Below are positions 44,916-52,874 of a stretch of 64,000 nucleotides of DNA, piece after piece. Position 1 is the stretch's first letter, and every line of letters begins with the position of its first letter. Source of the DNA: Pseudooceanicola marinus (GTDB taxonomy: Bacteria; Pseudomonadota; Alphaproteobacteria; Rhodobacterales; Rhodobacteraceae); NCBI RefSeq assembly GCF_002786295.1, contig NZ_PGTC01000015.1:270669-334668 (forward strand), read 5' to 3'. The translations under genes were made by a program, and so were the position numbers. The notes under the pieces are model-generated. The model was not told the DNA's origin, searched no databases, and was given only the letters and a program-made list of their open reading frames with translations.

Positions 44916-45902
44916 ATGCCCGATCAGTTGCTCTTTGCAATGGAAGTCTTCCTCAACGGGCTGATGGCCGGCGTGCTTTACGCCCTCGTCGCCCTGGGGT
45001 TCGTGCTGATCTACAAGGCCAGCGGCATCTTCAACTATGCCCAGGGGGTGATGGCGCTGTTTGCCGCGCTGACCCTGGTGGGGATCATGGAAGGGCAGGT
45101 GCCCTTCAGCCACCTGATCAACGCGGTCTTCGGGACCGAGATCCATCACTTCGGCTGGCACCTGCCGGCGGTGGTCGCCATTGTGCTGACCGGCGTGGTG
45201 ATGATCGCGCTCGCCTGGGCGGTGAACCGGTTCATCTTCCGCCACCTTGTCGGGCAGGAGCCGATCATCCTCTTCATGGCGACCATCGGGCTGGCCTATT
45301 TCATGGAAGGCGTCGGCGACATCATGTGGGGCGCCGACATCAAGAAGCTGGACGTGGGTCTGCCCCAGGGCATCAACACCTGGATCGACGAAAGCACCTA
45401 CGAGATCTTCGGTTACGGCTTCTTCATCGACAACCTGGACCTCTGGGCCACCGGCATCGCCGCGGCGCTGGTGATCGCGCTGACCATCTTCAGCCAGTAT
45501 TCCAAGCAGGGCCGCGCCCTGCGCGCCGTGGCCGATGACCACCAGGCCGCGCTGAGCGTGGGCATCAGCCTGAACTACATCTGGGTGCTGGTCTGGTCGA
45601 TCGCGGGCTTCGTCGCCCTGGTCGCGGGAATCATGTGGGGCACCAAGTCGGGCGTGCAATTCTCGCTGTCGCTCATCGCCCTGAAAGCTTTGCCGGTTCT
45701 TATGCTGGGGGGCTTCACGTCGATCCCGGGCGCCATCGTCGGCGGTCTGATCATCGGGGTGGGGGAGAAACTGTTCGAGTTCGCCATCGGCCCGCTGGTC
45801 GGCGGCGCGACGGAGAACTGGTTCGCCTATGTGCTGGCCCTTCTGTTCCTCGTCTTCCGTCCTCAGGGCTTGTTCGGCGAACGGATTATCGAAAGAGTGT
45901 AA
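44916..45902 (+). CDS. Liv-type ABC importer permease (LivH-like)
   Basis: 328 residues with eight or more membrane spans. LivH features: GLMAGVLYALVALGFVLIYKASGIFNYAQG near the N-terminus (in two parts: GVLYALVALGFVLIYKASG, FNYAQG), then RALRAVADDHQAALSVGI, the cytoplasmic coupling helix, and MLGGFTSIPGAIVGGLIIGV. It pairs with the LivM-like permease 518 bases downstream. Unusually, two tiny membrane-protein genes separate the permeases. CGGAGG precedes the ATG. Confidence 0.92.
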   Translation: MPDQLLFAMEVFLNGLMAGVLYALVALGFVLIYKASGIFNYAQGVMALFAALTLVGIMEGQVPFSHLINAVFGTEIHHFGWHLPAVVAIVLTGVVMIALAWAVNRFIFRHLVGQEPIILFMATIGLAYFMEGVGDIMWGADIKKLDVGLPQGINTWIDESTYEIFGYGFFIDNLDLWATGIAAALVIALTIFSQYSKQGRALRAVADDHQAALSVGISLNYIWVLVWSIAGFVALVAGIMWGTKSGVQFSLSLIALKALPVLMLGGFTSIPGAIVGGLIIGVGEKLFEFAIGPLVGGATENWFAYVLALLFLVFRPQGLFGERIIERV

Positions 45903-45949
45903 AGACCCCATCCCGTCGCTGCGCGTCTTTGTCGCGGTGTCGGGCCGGG

Positions 45950-45975
45950 GCCCCCGGAAAGAGGAGCCGGGGGGC
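45950..45975 (+). other. intercistronic hairpin downstream of livH
   Basis: GCCCCCGG and CCGGGGGGC arms (45950-45957, 45967-45975) with a 9-base loop containing GAGGAG; no T-run. An alternative pairing with CCGGGG at 45945 exists. Such a structure could stabilise the upstream mRNA or reduce downstream expression. Confidence 0.5.
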
Positions 45976-45994
45976 ATCATGGAGGAGATTTGAC

Positions 45995-46210
45995 ATGAAA
46001 GACGTGAAGGGAATCCGCCTGGTCGCCGCAACCGCGTTCTGGGTCGCCTACTGGGGCTTTGTCTTCTGGGCCGCGCGCCCGGGGCACCTGGAGGGGCAGC
46101 ATCACCTGATCAATGCCGTGATCGTCGTGATCGGCCTGGTCGCCGCCTGGCTGACCTACCTGACGGCCGCGCGCCGCATCACCTGGGCGATGAAGGGAGA
46201 GGACGCATGA
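45995..46210 (+). CDS. small two-span membrane protein in ABC operon
   Basis: 71 residues from ATG 45995 with GGAGGAG eight bases upstream. Two hydrophobic helices are evident (about 8-26 and 38-57) joined by a short His-rich loop (PGHLEGQHH). The C-terminus is basic (ARRITWAMKGEDA). No family recognised. The stop overlaps the next small gene (ATGA), so the two are coupled and probably work as a pair, likely with the permeases on either side. Confidence 0.7.
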   Translation: MKDVKGIRLVAATAFWVAYWGFVFWAARPGHLEGQHHLINAVIVVIGLVAAWLTYLTAARRITWAMKGEDA

Positions 46211-46416
46211 AGCTGCTGGCCATTTCCAACGTGGTCGCCTGGGGCGCCTTCTGGACCTTCGGCCTGATCGCGCTGTTCGTCGAGCTGGCACGGGGGGAGG
46301 TCCTGATCGCCGCCCTGCTGGCCGGCCTGGGGTTCCTGGTGGGCGTCGCCTGCCACCTCGGGCTTTGCAACCGTATCGCGCCGACACAGCGCATCGCACC
46401 GAAAGCCGAGGTCTGA
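46207..46416 (+). CDS. second small two-span membrane protein in ABC operon
   Basis: 69 residues starting at the ATG that overlaps the preceding small gene. Two hydrophobic helices (about 5-25 and 31-52) with the acidic linker VELARGE between them and a basic tail (NRIAPTQRIAPKAEV). The stop is three bases before the LivM-like start. No family recognised; size, pairing and location suggest an accessory subunit of the importer, which is inference. Confidence 0.7.
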   Translation: MKLLAISNVVAWGAFWTFGLIALFVELARGEVLIAALLAGLGFLVGVACHLGLCNRIAPTQRIAPKAEV

Positions 46417-46419
46417 TCA

Positions 46420-47496
46420 ATGCTTTACCGCGAAGCCGGGGATTTCAAGACCAGCTACCAGGCTGACAACCAGACCTTCCCGATCCGGTTCGACCGGGTG
46501 GGTCTGCGCGTCGTGCTGGTGCTGGCTCTGGGGGTGGTGCCCTTCTTCATCAACGACTACTGGGCCAACGCCGTGGCGCTGCCCTTCCTGATCTACGCCA
46601 TCGCGGCGATCGGGCTGAACATCCTCGTCGGTTTCTGCGGGCAGGTCTCGCTGGGCACCGGCGGCTTCATGGCCGTCGGCGCCTATGCCACCTATAAACT
46701 GATGACGGCTTTCCCCGAGGTGTCGATCATCATTCACGTGCTGCTGGCCGGCGGCATCACCGCGGGCGTGGGCGTGCTGTTCGGTCTGCCATCGCTGCGG
46801 ATCAAGGGCTTCTACCTGGCCGTGGCCACGCTGGCCGCGCAGTTCTTCCTGGTCTGGCTCTTCAACCGGGTGCCGTGGTTCTACAACTACTCCGCCTCCG
46901 GCCAGATCAGCGCGCCGGAACGCGAGGTGCTGGGCTATGCCGTCACCGGCCCCAATGCCGAGGCCTGGGTGACCTACCTCTTCTGTCTGCTGTTCCTGAT
47001 CTTCGCCGCCGTGGTGGCGCGGAACCTGACGCGGGGCACCATGGGGCGCAGCTGGATGGGCATCCGCGACATGGACATCGCCGCCGAGATCATCGGGGTG
47101 AACCCGCTGTCGGCGAAACTGTCGGCCTTCGCGGTCAGCTCCTTCTTCATCGGCATCGCCGGGGCGCTGTTCTTCGCGGTCTACCTGGGCGCGGTCGAGG
47201 TGGGCGAGGCCTTCGGCATCAACAAGTCCTTCCTGGTGCTCTTCATGATCATCATCGGCGGGCTGGGCCGGATCGGCGGGTCCCTGATGGGTGCGGCCTT
47301 CCTGGTGCTGCTGCCGGTGCTGCTGAAGAACGTGCTGGTGGGCAGCCTGGGCTGGCCCACGGACCTGGCGGCGCATCTGGAATTCATGATCGTGGGCGCC
47401 CTGATCGTCACCTTCCTGGTGGCCGAACCCCACGGGCTGGCGCAGCTGTGGCGCGTCGCCAAGGAGAAGCTGAGACTTTGGCCTTTCCCGCACTAG
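46420..47496 (+). CDS. Liv-type ABC importer permease (LivM-like)
   Basis: 358 residues, with a polar N-terminus of about 30 residues and then around nine spans. LivM landmarks: ALPFLIYAIAAIGLNILVG, QVSLGTGGFMAVGAYAT, GFYLAVATLAAQF and the EAA-like loop GRSWMGIRDMDIAAEIIGVN, then GGLGRIGGSLMGAAFLV. Second permease of the importer. The spacer to the binding-protein gene (138 bases) contains GC-rich self-complementary segments that could set differential expression. Confidence 0.92.
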   Translation: MLYREAGDFKTSYQADNQTFPIRFDRVGLRVVLVLALGVVPFFINDYWANAVALPFLIYAIAAIGLNILVGFCGQVSLGTGGFMAVGAYATYKLMTAFPEVSIIIHVLLAGGITAGVGVLFGLPSLRIKGFYLAVATLAAQFFLVWLFNRVPWFYNYSASGQISAPEREVLGYAVTGPNAEAWVTYLFCLLFLIFAAVVARNLTRGTMGRSWMGIRDMDIAAEIIGVNPLSAKLSAFAVSSFFIGIAGALFFAVYLGAVEVGEAFGINKSFLVLFMIIIGGLGRIGGSLMGAAFLVLLPVLLKNVLVGSLGWPTDLAAHLEFMIVGALIVTFLVAEPHGLAQLWRVAKEKLRLWPFPH

Positions 47497-47634
47497 GGCG
47501 GGCCTGACCGGCGCGCTGCGGGGAAGAGGAGCCCTGCATGCGCCGAGGACGCAAGCCCGGAAGAGGCAGGCGTCGCGACGCCGGGACAGAGGAGCCCCGG
47601 CAGATGGACCATCGTTCCAAGGGAGGAGATTGAG

Positions 47635-48930
47635 ATGGCGAAGACGAAGATGAGTGTCGCGGGTGCCGCCCTGCTGGCCGCAGGGGTGATCGCGGGCCCG
47701 GCCGCCGCCGAGCTGGTGTTCCCGGACCTGAGCTACCGCACCGGCCCCTATGCCGCGAACGGCATCCCGTTCTCGGACGGTTACCAGGATTACCTGACCC
47801 TGCTGAACGAGCGTGACGGCGGCATCGGTGGCGAGATGATCGAGGTCATCGAATGCGAGACCGGCTATAACACCGAGAAGGGCGTCGAGTGCTACGAGGC
47901 GACCAAGGGCGAGGGCGCGCTGATCTACCAGCCGCTGTCGACCGGCATCACCTATCAGCTGATCCCCAAGGCCACCGCTGACGGCATCCCGATGCACACG
48001 ATGGGCTATGGCCGCACCTCCGCCAAGAACGGAGAGGTCTTCCGCTGGGTCTTCAACTACCCGGCCAACTACTGGGACGGCGCCAGCCACGCCATCAACC
48101 ACATCCTTGACGTGAATGACGGCGACATCAGCGGCAAGACCATCGCGCTGGTCTATCACAACTCCGCCTACGGCAAGGAGCCGATCCGCACGCTGGAGGA
48201 GCTGGCCGAGAAGCATGGCTATGAACTGCTGCTGCTGCCCGTGGATCACCCGGGCCAGGAACAGAAGAGCCAGTGGCTCCAGATCCGCCGGGCGAAGCCG
48301 GACAACGTGATCATGTGGGGCTGGGGCGTGATGAACCAGGTCGCCATCCAGGAAGCGGTGAACATCCGCTATCCGATGGAGAACTTCATCGGCATCTGGT
48401 GGTCCGGGTCTGAAAATGACGTGTTGCCCGCCGGTGATGGCGCCGACGGCTACAAGGCGCTGACCTTCCACAACCTCGGGATGGATTACCCCGTCTACGA
48501 CGACCTGAAGGAATACGTGGTCGACGCGGGCATGGCCGCCGGGGCCGGCGATCAGTTGGGCACCGCGCTCTACAACCGCGGCATGTATGCCGCGATGCTG
48601 GCCGCCGAGGCCGCGCGCACCGCGCAGGAAATCCACGGCACCGCCCAGATCACGCCCGCGATGATGCGCGACGGCATGGAAGCCCTGGAGATGACCGAGG
48701 AGAAGATGGCCGGTCTCGGCCTGCCGAACTTCGGCCCGACCTTCAACGTCTCCTGTTCCAATCATGGCGGCGACGGCCTGGGCGCCGTGGCGCAGTGGGA
48801 TGCGGAGGCCGGCAGCTGGTCGCTGATCACCGACTACGGCCCGTCGGACGGTTCGGTCCTCGATCCGCTGATCTCCGCCGACAGCATGGCCTATGCCGAG
48901 GAAAACGGCATCACGCCGGGCTGCGAGTAA
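47635..48930 (+). CDS. Liv-type ABC importer substrate-binding protein
   Basis: 431 residues with a Sec signal peptide (residues 1 to about 24, ending GPAAA-EL). Type I periplasmic binding fold: RTGPYAANGIPFSDGYQDYL and LLNERDGGIGG near the N-terminus, YQPLSTGITYQLIPKA, then NDGDISGKTIALVYHNSAYG and FIGIWWSGSENDVLP. Similar to binding proteins of Liv-type systems linked to acyl-CoA ligases rather than to LivJ/LivK themselves. GGGAGGAG lies at 47621. It defines the substrate, which I infer to be a carboxylic acid from operon context. Confidence 0.92.
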   Translation: MAKTKMSVAGAALLAAGVIAGPAAAELVFPDLSYRTGPYAANGIPFSDGYQDYLTLLNERDGGIGGEMIEVIECETGYNTEKGVECYEATKGEGALIYQPLSTGITYQLIPKATADGIPMHTMGYGRTSAKNGEVFRWVFNYPANYWDGASHAINHILDVNDGDISGKTIALVYHNSAYGKEPIRTLEELAEKHGYELLLLPVDHPGQEQKSQWLQIRRAKPDNVIMWGWGVMNQVAIQEAVNIRYPMENFIGIWWSGSENDVLPAGDGADGYKALTFHNLGMDYPVYDDLKEYVVDAGMAAGAGDQLGTALYNRGMYAAMLAAEAARTAQEIHGTAQITPAMMRDGMEALEMTEEKMAGLGLPNFGPTFNVSCSNHGGDGLGAVAQWDAEAGSWSLITDYGPSDGSVLDPLISADSMAYAEENGITPGCE

Positions 48931-49024
48931 TCGCGACAGATCCGGGCGGTCCCCCAGGCGGGGGCCGCCCACCCCGTGACGCCACGGAACGAGTGAATTT
49001 TCCGGCCATCGGATGGAGGGGCCC

Positions 49025-49861
49025 ATGCTGGACACCGCGATGCAGAAAGACGCGAAGACCGCCGAGACGCTTCTGGAGGTCAACAATATCGAGGTGATCT
49101 ACAACCATGTGATCCTCGTGCTGAAAGGGGTCAGCCTGTCCGTGCCTAAGGGCGGCATCACCGCCCTGCTGGGCGGCAACGGCGCCGGCAAGACCACCAC
49201 GCTGAAGGCCATATCGAACCTTCTGGGCAGCGAGCGCGGCGAGGTGACCAAGGGGTCGATCGTCTATCGCGGCAAGCGCATTCAGGATCTGGACCCAGCC
49301 AGCCTGGTGAAGACCGGCGTGATCCAGGTGATGGAAGGCCGCCATTGCTTTGAACACCTGACGGTGGAGGAGAACCTGATGACCGGCGCCTACACGCGCT
49401 CCGGCAAGGGGGAGATCGAGGCCGACCTGGAGATGGTCTACAACTACTTCCCGCGCCTGAAGGTGCGCCGCAAATCCCAGGCCGGCTATACCTCCGGCGG
49501 GGAGCAGCAGATGATCGCCATCGGCCGGGCGCTGATGTCGCGCCCCGAGACGATCCTGCTGGATGAGCCCTCGATGGGCCTGGCGCCGCAGCTGGTCGAG
49601 GAGATCTTCGGCATCGTGAAAAGCCTGAACGAGGAGCAGGGGGCCACTTTCCTGCTGGCCGAGCAGAACACCAACGTTGCCCTGCGGTTCGCCCACTATG
49701 GCTACATCCTGGAATCGGGACGCGTGGTGATGGATGGCGAGGCCGCCGCCCTGCGGGAGAACCCCGACGTGAAGGAGTTTTACCTCGGCATGTCCGACGA
49801 GGGCCGCAAGTCCTTCCGCGATGTGCGCTCCTACCGGCGCCGCAAGCGTTGGCTGAGCTGA
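49025..49861 (+). CDS. Liv-type ABC importer ATP-binding protein (LivF-like)
   Basis: 278 residues from ATG 49025 (GGAGGGG just upstream); an in-frame ATG at 49013 is possible. Walker A GGNGAGKTT, signature TSGGEQQMIAIGRAL, Walker B ILLDEPSMGLAP and the switch residue region LLAEQNTNVALRF (Gln in place of His, normal for LivF). The C-terminal tail is strongly basic (RSYRRRKRW). Second ATPase of the importer. Confidence 0.92.
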   Translation: MLDTAMQKDAKTAETLLEVNNIEVIYNHVILVLKGVSLSVPKGGITALLGGNGAGKTTTLKAISNLLGSERGEVTKGSIVYRGKRIQDLDPASLVKTGVIQVMEGRHCFEHLTVEENLMTGAYTRSGKGEIEADLEMVYNYFPRLKVRRKSQAGYTSGGEQQMIAIGRALMSRPETILLDEPSMGLAPQLVEEIFGIVKSLNEEQGATFLLAEQNTNVALRFAHYGYILESGRVVMDGEAAALRENPDVKEFYLGMSDEGRKSFRDVRSYRRRKRWLS

Positions 49862-49898
49862 GCCTGCCCCTATCCCGATTCTCGCCCCGGAGAGCATG

Positions 49899-51134
49899 AT
49901 GACCCGCCATTCCCGTACCCATCATTTCGATGCGCTCGAAACCCGCAGCCCGGACGAACGCGAGGCCGCGATCGCCCGCGACCTGCCGCGCCAGGTGGCC
50001 AATGCGCAGTCCCTGCCGGGCGCCGCGCCCGCGCTGGTCGATGTCGAGGCGGGGGCGGTGACAAGCGTCGCGGCGCTGGCCGATCTGCCGGTGATCCGCA
50101 AGTCGGACCTGGTGAAGCGGCAGGGGGCCGGGGCGCCCCTGGGCGGGCTGACGGCGCTGCCGCTGACGGGTTTTGCCCATGTCTTCCAGAGCCCGGGGCC
50201 GATCTATGAACCGGGGGGCGCCAGCCACGACTGGTGGCGCATGGGCCGCTTCCTGCATGCGGCGGGCATCGGTCGGGGCGATCTGGTGCAGAACTGCTTC
50301 GGCTATCACCTGACGCCCGCCGGCATGATGTTCGAGAACGGCGCCCGCGCCGTGGGAGCCACCGTGCTGCCTGCCGGCACCGGCCAGACCGACCTGCAGG
50401 CCCGCGCCGCCCATGACCTGGGCGTCACCGCCTATGCCGGCACGCCGGATTTCCTGAAGGTCATCCTGGACCGCGCCGAGGCGCAGGGGATGGAGCTGCG
50501 GATCACCAAGGCCGCCGTGGGGGGCGGGGCGCTTTTCCCGTCTCTGCGCGCCGAATACGCCGAGCGCGGCATCGCCTGCCTGCAATGCTATGCCACCGCG
50601 GACCTGGGCAATATCGCCTACGAAAGCGACGCGATGGAGGGGATGATCGTCGACGAAGGCGTCATCGTGGAAATCGTCACCCCGGGCACCGGCACGCCGG
50701 TTGCCCCGGGTGAGGTCGGCGAGGTGGTGGTGACCACCTTGAACCCCGACTACCCGCTGATCCGCTTCGCCACAGGCGACCTGTCGGCGGTGCTGCCGGG
50801 CATCAGCCCCTGCGGGCGCACCAACCTGCGCATCAAGGGCTGGATGGGCCGCGCCGACCAAACCACCAAGATCAAGGGCATGTTCGTGCGCCCCGAGCAG
50901 GTGGCCGATTTCGTCGCCCGCCACCCGGAGGTCACCCGCGCCCGTGTCGTGGCCGACCGCGAAGGCGAGATGGACGTGATGACCCTGCAGGTGGAGGCCG
51001 AGGGCGGCGACGAAGCCGCCTTTGCCGCCAGCGCCACCGACCTGCTGAAGCTGAAGGCGCGAATCGAGGTCCTGTCGCCGGGCAGCCTGCCCAACGACGG
51101 GCTGGTGATCGAGGATCGGCGCAAATACGACTGA
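49899..51134 (+). CDS. phenylacetate-CoA ligase-like adenylating enzyme
   Basis: 411 residues; two consecutive ATGs (49896, 49899) with GGAG six bases before the second. It resembles PaaK: SPGPIYEPGGASHDWWRMGRF, CFGYHLTPAGMMFENGA, then GGGALFPSLRAEY, QCYATADLGNIAYES, PLIRFATGDLSAVLPG, LRIKGWMGRADQTTKIKGMF and the C-terminal DRRKYD. The Ser/Thr-Gly-rich P-loop is reduced to FQSPGPIYEP, a variant seen in this subfamily. It likely activates an aromatic or related acid delivered by the importer. Confidence 0.85.
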   Translation: MTRHSRTHHFDALETRSPDEREAAIARDLPRQVANAQSLPGAAPALVDVEAGAVTSVAALADLPVIRKSDLVKRQGAGAPLGGLTALPLTGFAHVFQSPGPIYEPGGASHDWWRMGRFLHAAGIGRGDLVQNCFGYHLTPAGMMFENGARAVGATVLPAGTGQTDLQARAAHDLGVTAYAGTPDFLKVILDRAEAQGMELRITKAAVGGGALFPSLRAEYAERGIACLQCYATADLGNIAYESDAMEGMIVDEGVIVEIVTPGTGTPVAPGEVGEVVVTTLNPDYPLIRFATGDLSAVLPGISPCGRTNLRIKGWMGRADQTTKIKGMFVRPEQVADFVARHPEVTRARVVADREGEMDVMTLQVEAEGGDEAAFAASATDLLKLKARIEVLSPGSLPNDGLVIEDRRKYD

Positions 51135-51153
51135 CCCCTTCGCCGGTCCGCGG

Positions 51154-51390
51154 CTAGTGCGCGCGGTCCGGCGACCAGAGGTACAGCCGTCCGCCCCCTT
51201 TCTTGGTGCCCGTATCGCTGACACCGGGCAGGCGTCCGGCGCGGACGGCATCGAGGAAGGCGTGGCCCGCCTTCACCTTGTCGCCGATCCACATCTCATC
51301 GAAGCTCGCGCAGATGTCGCGGAAATGAAAAGGGCCCGGCTCCCTCTCGGCCAGCGCGGCGCGCAGGCGGGAAATCTCTTCATCTGTCAT
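51154..51390 (-). CDS. small conserved hypothetical protein
   Basis: 78 residues from ATG 51390 (MTDEEISRLRAAL). No membrane segment. The pattern FHFRDICASFDEMWIG, then KVKAGHAFLDAVRAGRLPGV and KKGGGRLYLWSPD loosely resembles DUF1413-type small proteins, but I am not sure. The larger open frame upstream would run through rpmJ and tRNA-Val and is rejected. Converges with the PaaK-like gene. Confidence 0.55.
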   Translation of the reverse strand: MTDEEISRLRAALAEREPGPFHFRDICASFDEMWIGDKVKAGHAFLDAVRAGRLPGVSDTGTKKGGGRLYLWSPDRAH

Positions 51391-51469
51391 GGGGACAGGG
51401 TAGGCTTGGGCTGCGGGACGCGAAAGGGGCGGCGGCAAGATGTCGCCGTGCGCGCGATTCCCGAACGCA

Positions 51470-51497
51470 AAAAGGGCCGCCCGAAGGCGACCCTTTT
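51470..51497 (-). terminator. rho-independent terminator of rpmJ
   Basis: Hairpin with AAAAGGG/CCCTTTT and CGCC/GGCG arms, one mismatch, GAA-type loop; the T-run lies on the minus-strand 3' side, 22 bases after the rpmJ stop. Confidence 0.75.
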
Positions 51498-51518
51498 CGC
51501 GTAAAGCTCTGGCAGCTC

Positions 51519-51644
51519 TCAGCCCTGGCGGGCTTTGAAGCGGCGCTGCGTCTTGTTGATCACATAGACGCGGCCCTTGCGGCGCACGACGCGGCAATCG
51601 CGGTGGCGCTGCTTCAGCGAGCGGAGCGAGTTCTTGACCTTCAT
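51519..51644 (-). CDS. rpmJ: 50S ribosomal protein L36, 41-residue type
   Basis: 41 residues, too short for usual ORF lists: [20 protein letters not shown] and then [20 protein letters not shown] plus Gly. Only one Cys remains, so this is the zinc-free form (as in E. coli YkgO) typical of alphaproteobacteria, not the four-ligand form. It is a component of the large ribosomal subunit near the 23S core. A GAGAGAGGCC stretch precedes the ATG. Followed by its own terminator and preceded by tRNA-Val. Confidence 0.95.
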   Translation of the reverse strand: MKVKNSLRSLKQRHRDCRVVRRKGRVYVINKTQRRFKARQG

Positions 51645-51722
51645 GGCCTCTCTCCTCATGTCGCGGCGCGGCTAGCGCCAGGTTTCGTGCAGGGAGGCCC
51701 GGAGGCGTCCCGATGAATAGAA

Positions 51723-51797
51723 TGGTGGGCGATACAAGGATCGAACTTGTGACCCCTTCGATGTCAACGAAGTGCTCTACCGCTGAGCTAATCGCCC
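51723..51797 (-). tRNA. tRNA-Val (anticodon GAC)
   Basis: 75 bases with encoded CCA. Acceptor GGGCGAT pairs with ATCGCCC; D arm AGCTCAGCGGTAGAGC; anticodon arm ACTTCGTTGACATCGAAGG with loop TTGACAT (anticodon GAC); T arm ACAAGTTCGATCCTTGT; discriminator A. All stems pair perfectly. Confidence 0.97.
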
Positions 51798-51988
51798 ACA
51801 CTGGCTCGAAAATCTTTGCTTCTGCCCGGTCCGGTCCGACCCATTTCCGGGCCGCTCTGACAAAGAAGAAGCGCGGATAACCGCGCCGGTTCGCGTCCTA
51901 TAAAAGGAGTCGGCGGGGGGATCAAGGGGCTTTTGGCAATCCTTTTTTGCGCTACTATTCCCGGCATTGCCCAGGAGGTGCCCCGCCC

Positions 51989-52855
51989 GTGTCCGAACAC
52001 CCGTCATCCTACGCGCTGTACCGGCCCGAAAGGCTGACGACCAGCGTGGTTTTCGCCTCGCCCCATTCGGGCTGCGACTACCCGGCGGACCTTATGGCGC
52101 GAACCCGGCTGGACGCCAGGATGATCCGCAGCTCGGAGGATGCCTTCGTCGACCGGCTCTTCACGCCGGCGGTAGACTATGGGGCGGCGCTGCTGTGCGC
52201 GCGGGTGCCGCGGGCCTATGTGGACCTGAACCGCTCCGCGGATGAACTGGACCCGGCCCTGGTCGAAGGCGCCAGGCGGCGCGGGCATAATCCGCGCATC
52301 GCCTCCGGTCTGGGAGTGATTCCCCGTGTCGTGGCGGGCGGGCGGCCGATCTATCAGGGCAAGATCTCCCTGCAGGAGGCCGAAGCGCGGCTGGATCGCT
52401 GCTGGCACCCCTATCATGCCACCTTGCAGACCCTTCTGGCGGAGGTGCATCGCGGGTTTGGCGAGGCGGTGCTGATCGATTGCCATTCCATGCCGCATGA
52501 GGCGCTTGATTCGATCCGGCGCAATTCGCGCCGGCGGCCCGACGTGGTGATCGGCGACCGCTTCGGCGCCTCGGCGGACAGCCAGCTGGTGGACCGGATC
52601 GAGGGCGCTTTCGTCGGCGCCGGGCTGACGGTGATCCGCAACGCGCCCTTCGCCGGGGCCTACGTGGCGCAGCATTACGGGCGTCCGGCGCGGCGGCGCC
52701 ATGCCGTTCAGGTGGAGATCGACCGCGCGCTCTACATGGACGAGGCGCGGATCGAGCCGCGCGCGGATTTCGACGCTTTCGCCGAGGTAATTCGCAGTGT
52801 CATCGCGGATCTGGCGGAACTGGGCCGGCGCGACATGCCCCTGGCCGCCGAATAG
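51989..52855 (+). CDS. N-formylglutamate amidohydrolase family protein
   Basis: 288 residues from GTG 51989 with AGGAGG ten bases before it (an upstream ATG at 51947 lacks a site and reads into the leader). Family features: SVVFASPHSGCDYPADLM (metal-binding His), VPRAYVDLNRSADELDP, then IDCHSMPHEA and AHYVA-like AYVAQHYGRP with HAVQVEIDRALYMDE at the end. The family removes formyl or acyl groups from amino acids, classically in the last step of histidine breakdown. No hut genes are nearby. Confidence 0.88.
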   Translation: MSEHPSSYALYRPERLTTSVVFASPHSGCDYPADLMARTRLDARMIRSSEDAFVDRLFTPAVDYGAALLCARVPRAYVDLNRSADELDPALVEGARRRGHNPRIASGLGVIPRVVAGGRPIYQGKISLQEAEARLDRCWHPYHATLQTLLAEVHRGFGEAVLIDCHSMPHEALDSIRRNSRRRPDVVIGDRFGASADSQLVDRIEGAFVGAGLTVIRNAPFAGAYVAQHYGRPARRRHAVQVEIDRALYMDEARIEPRADFDAFAEVIRSVIADLAELGRRDMPLAAE

Positions 52856-52874
52856 CCTTCGCCACCTCCTACGC

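Noticed and set aside
46417..49086. 889-codon open frame on the minus strand
   Set aside because: Runs antisense across livM, the binding protein and the spacer between them; no recognisable domain and no ribosome site.
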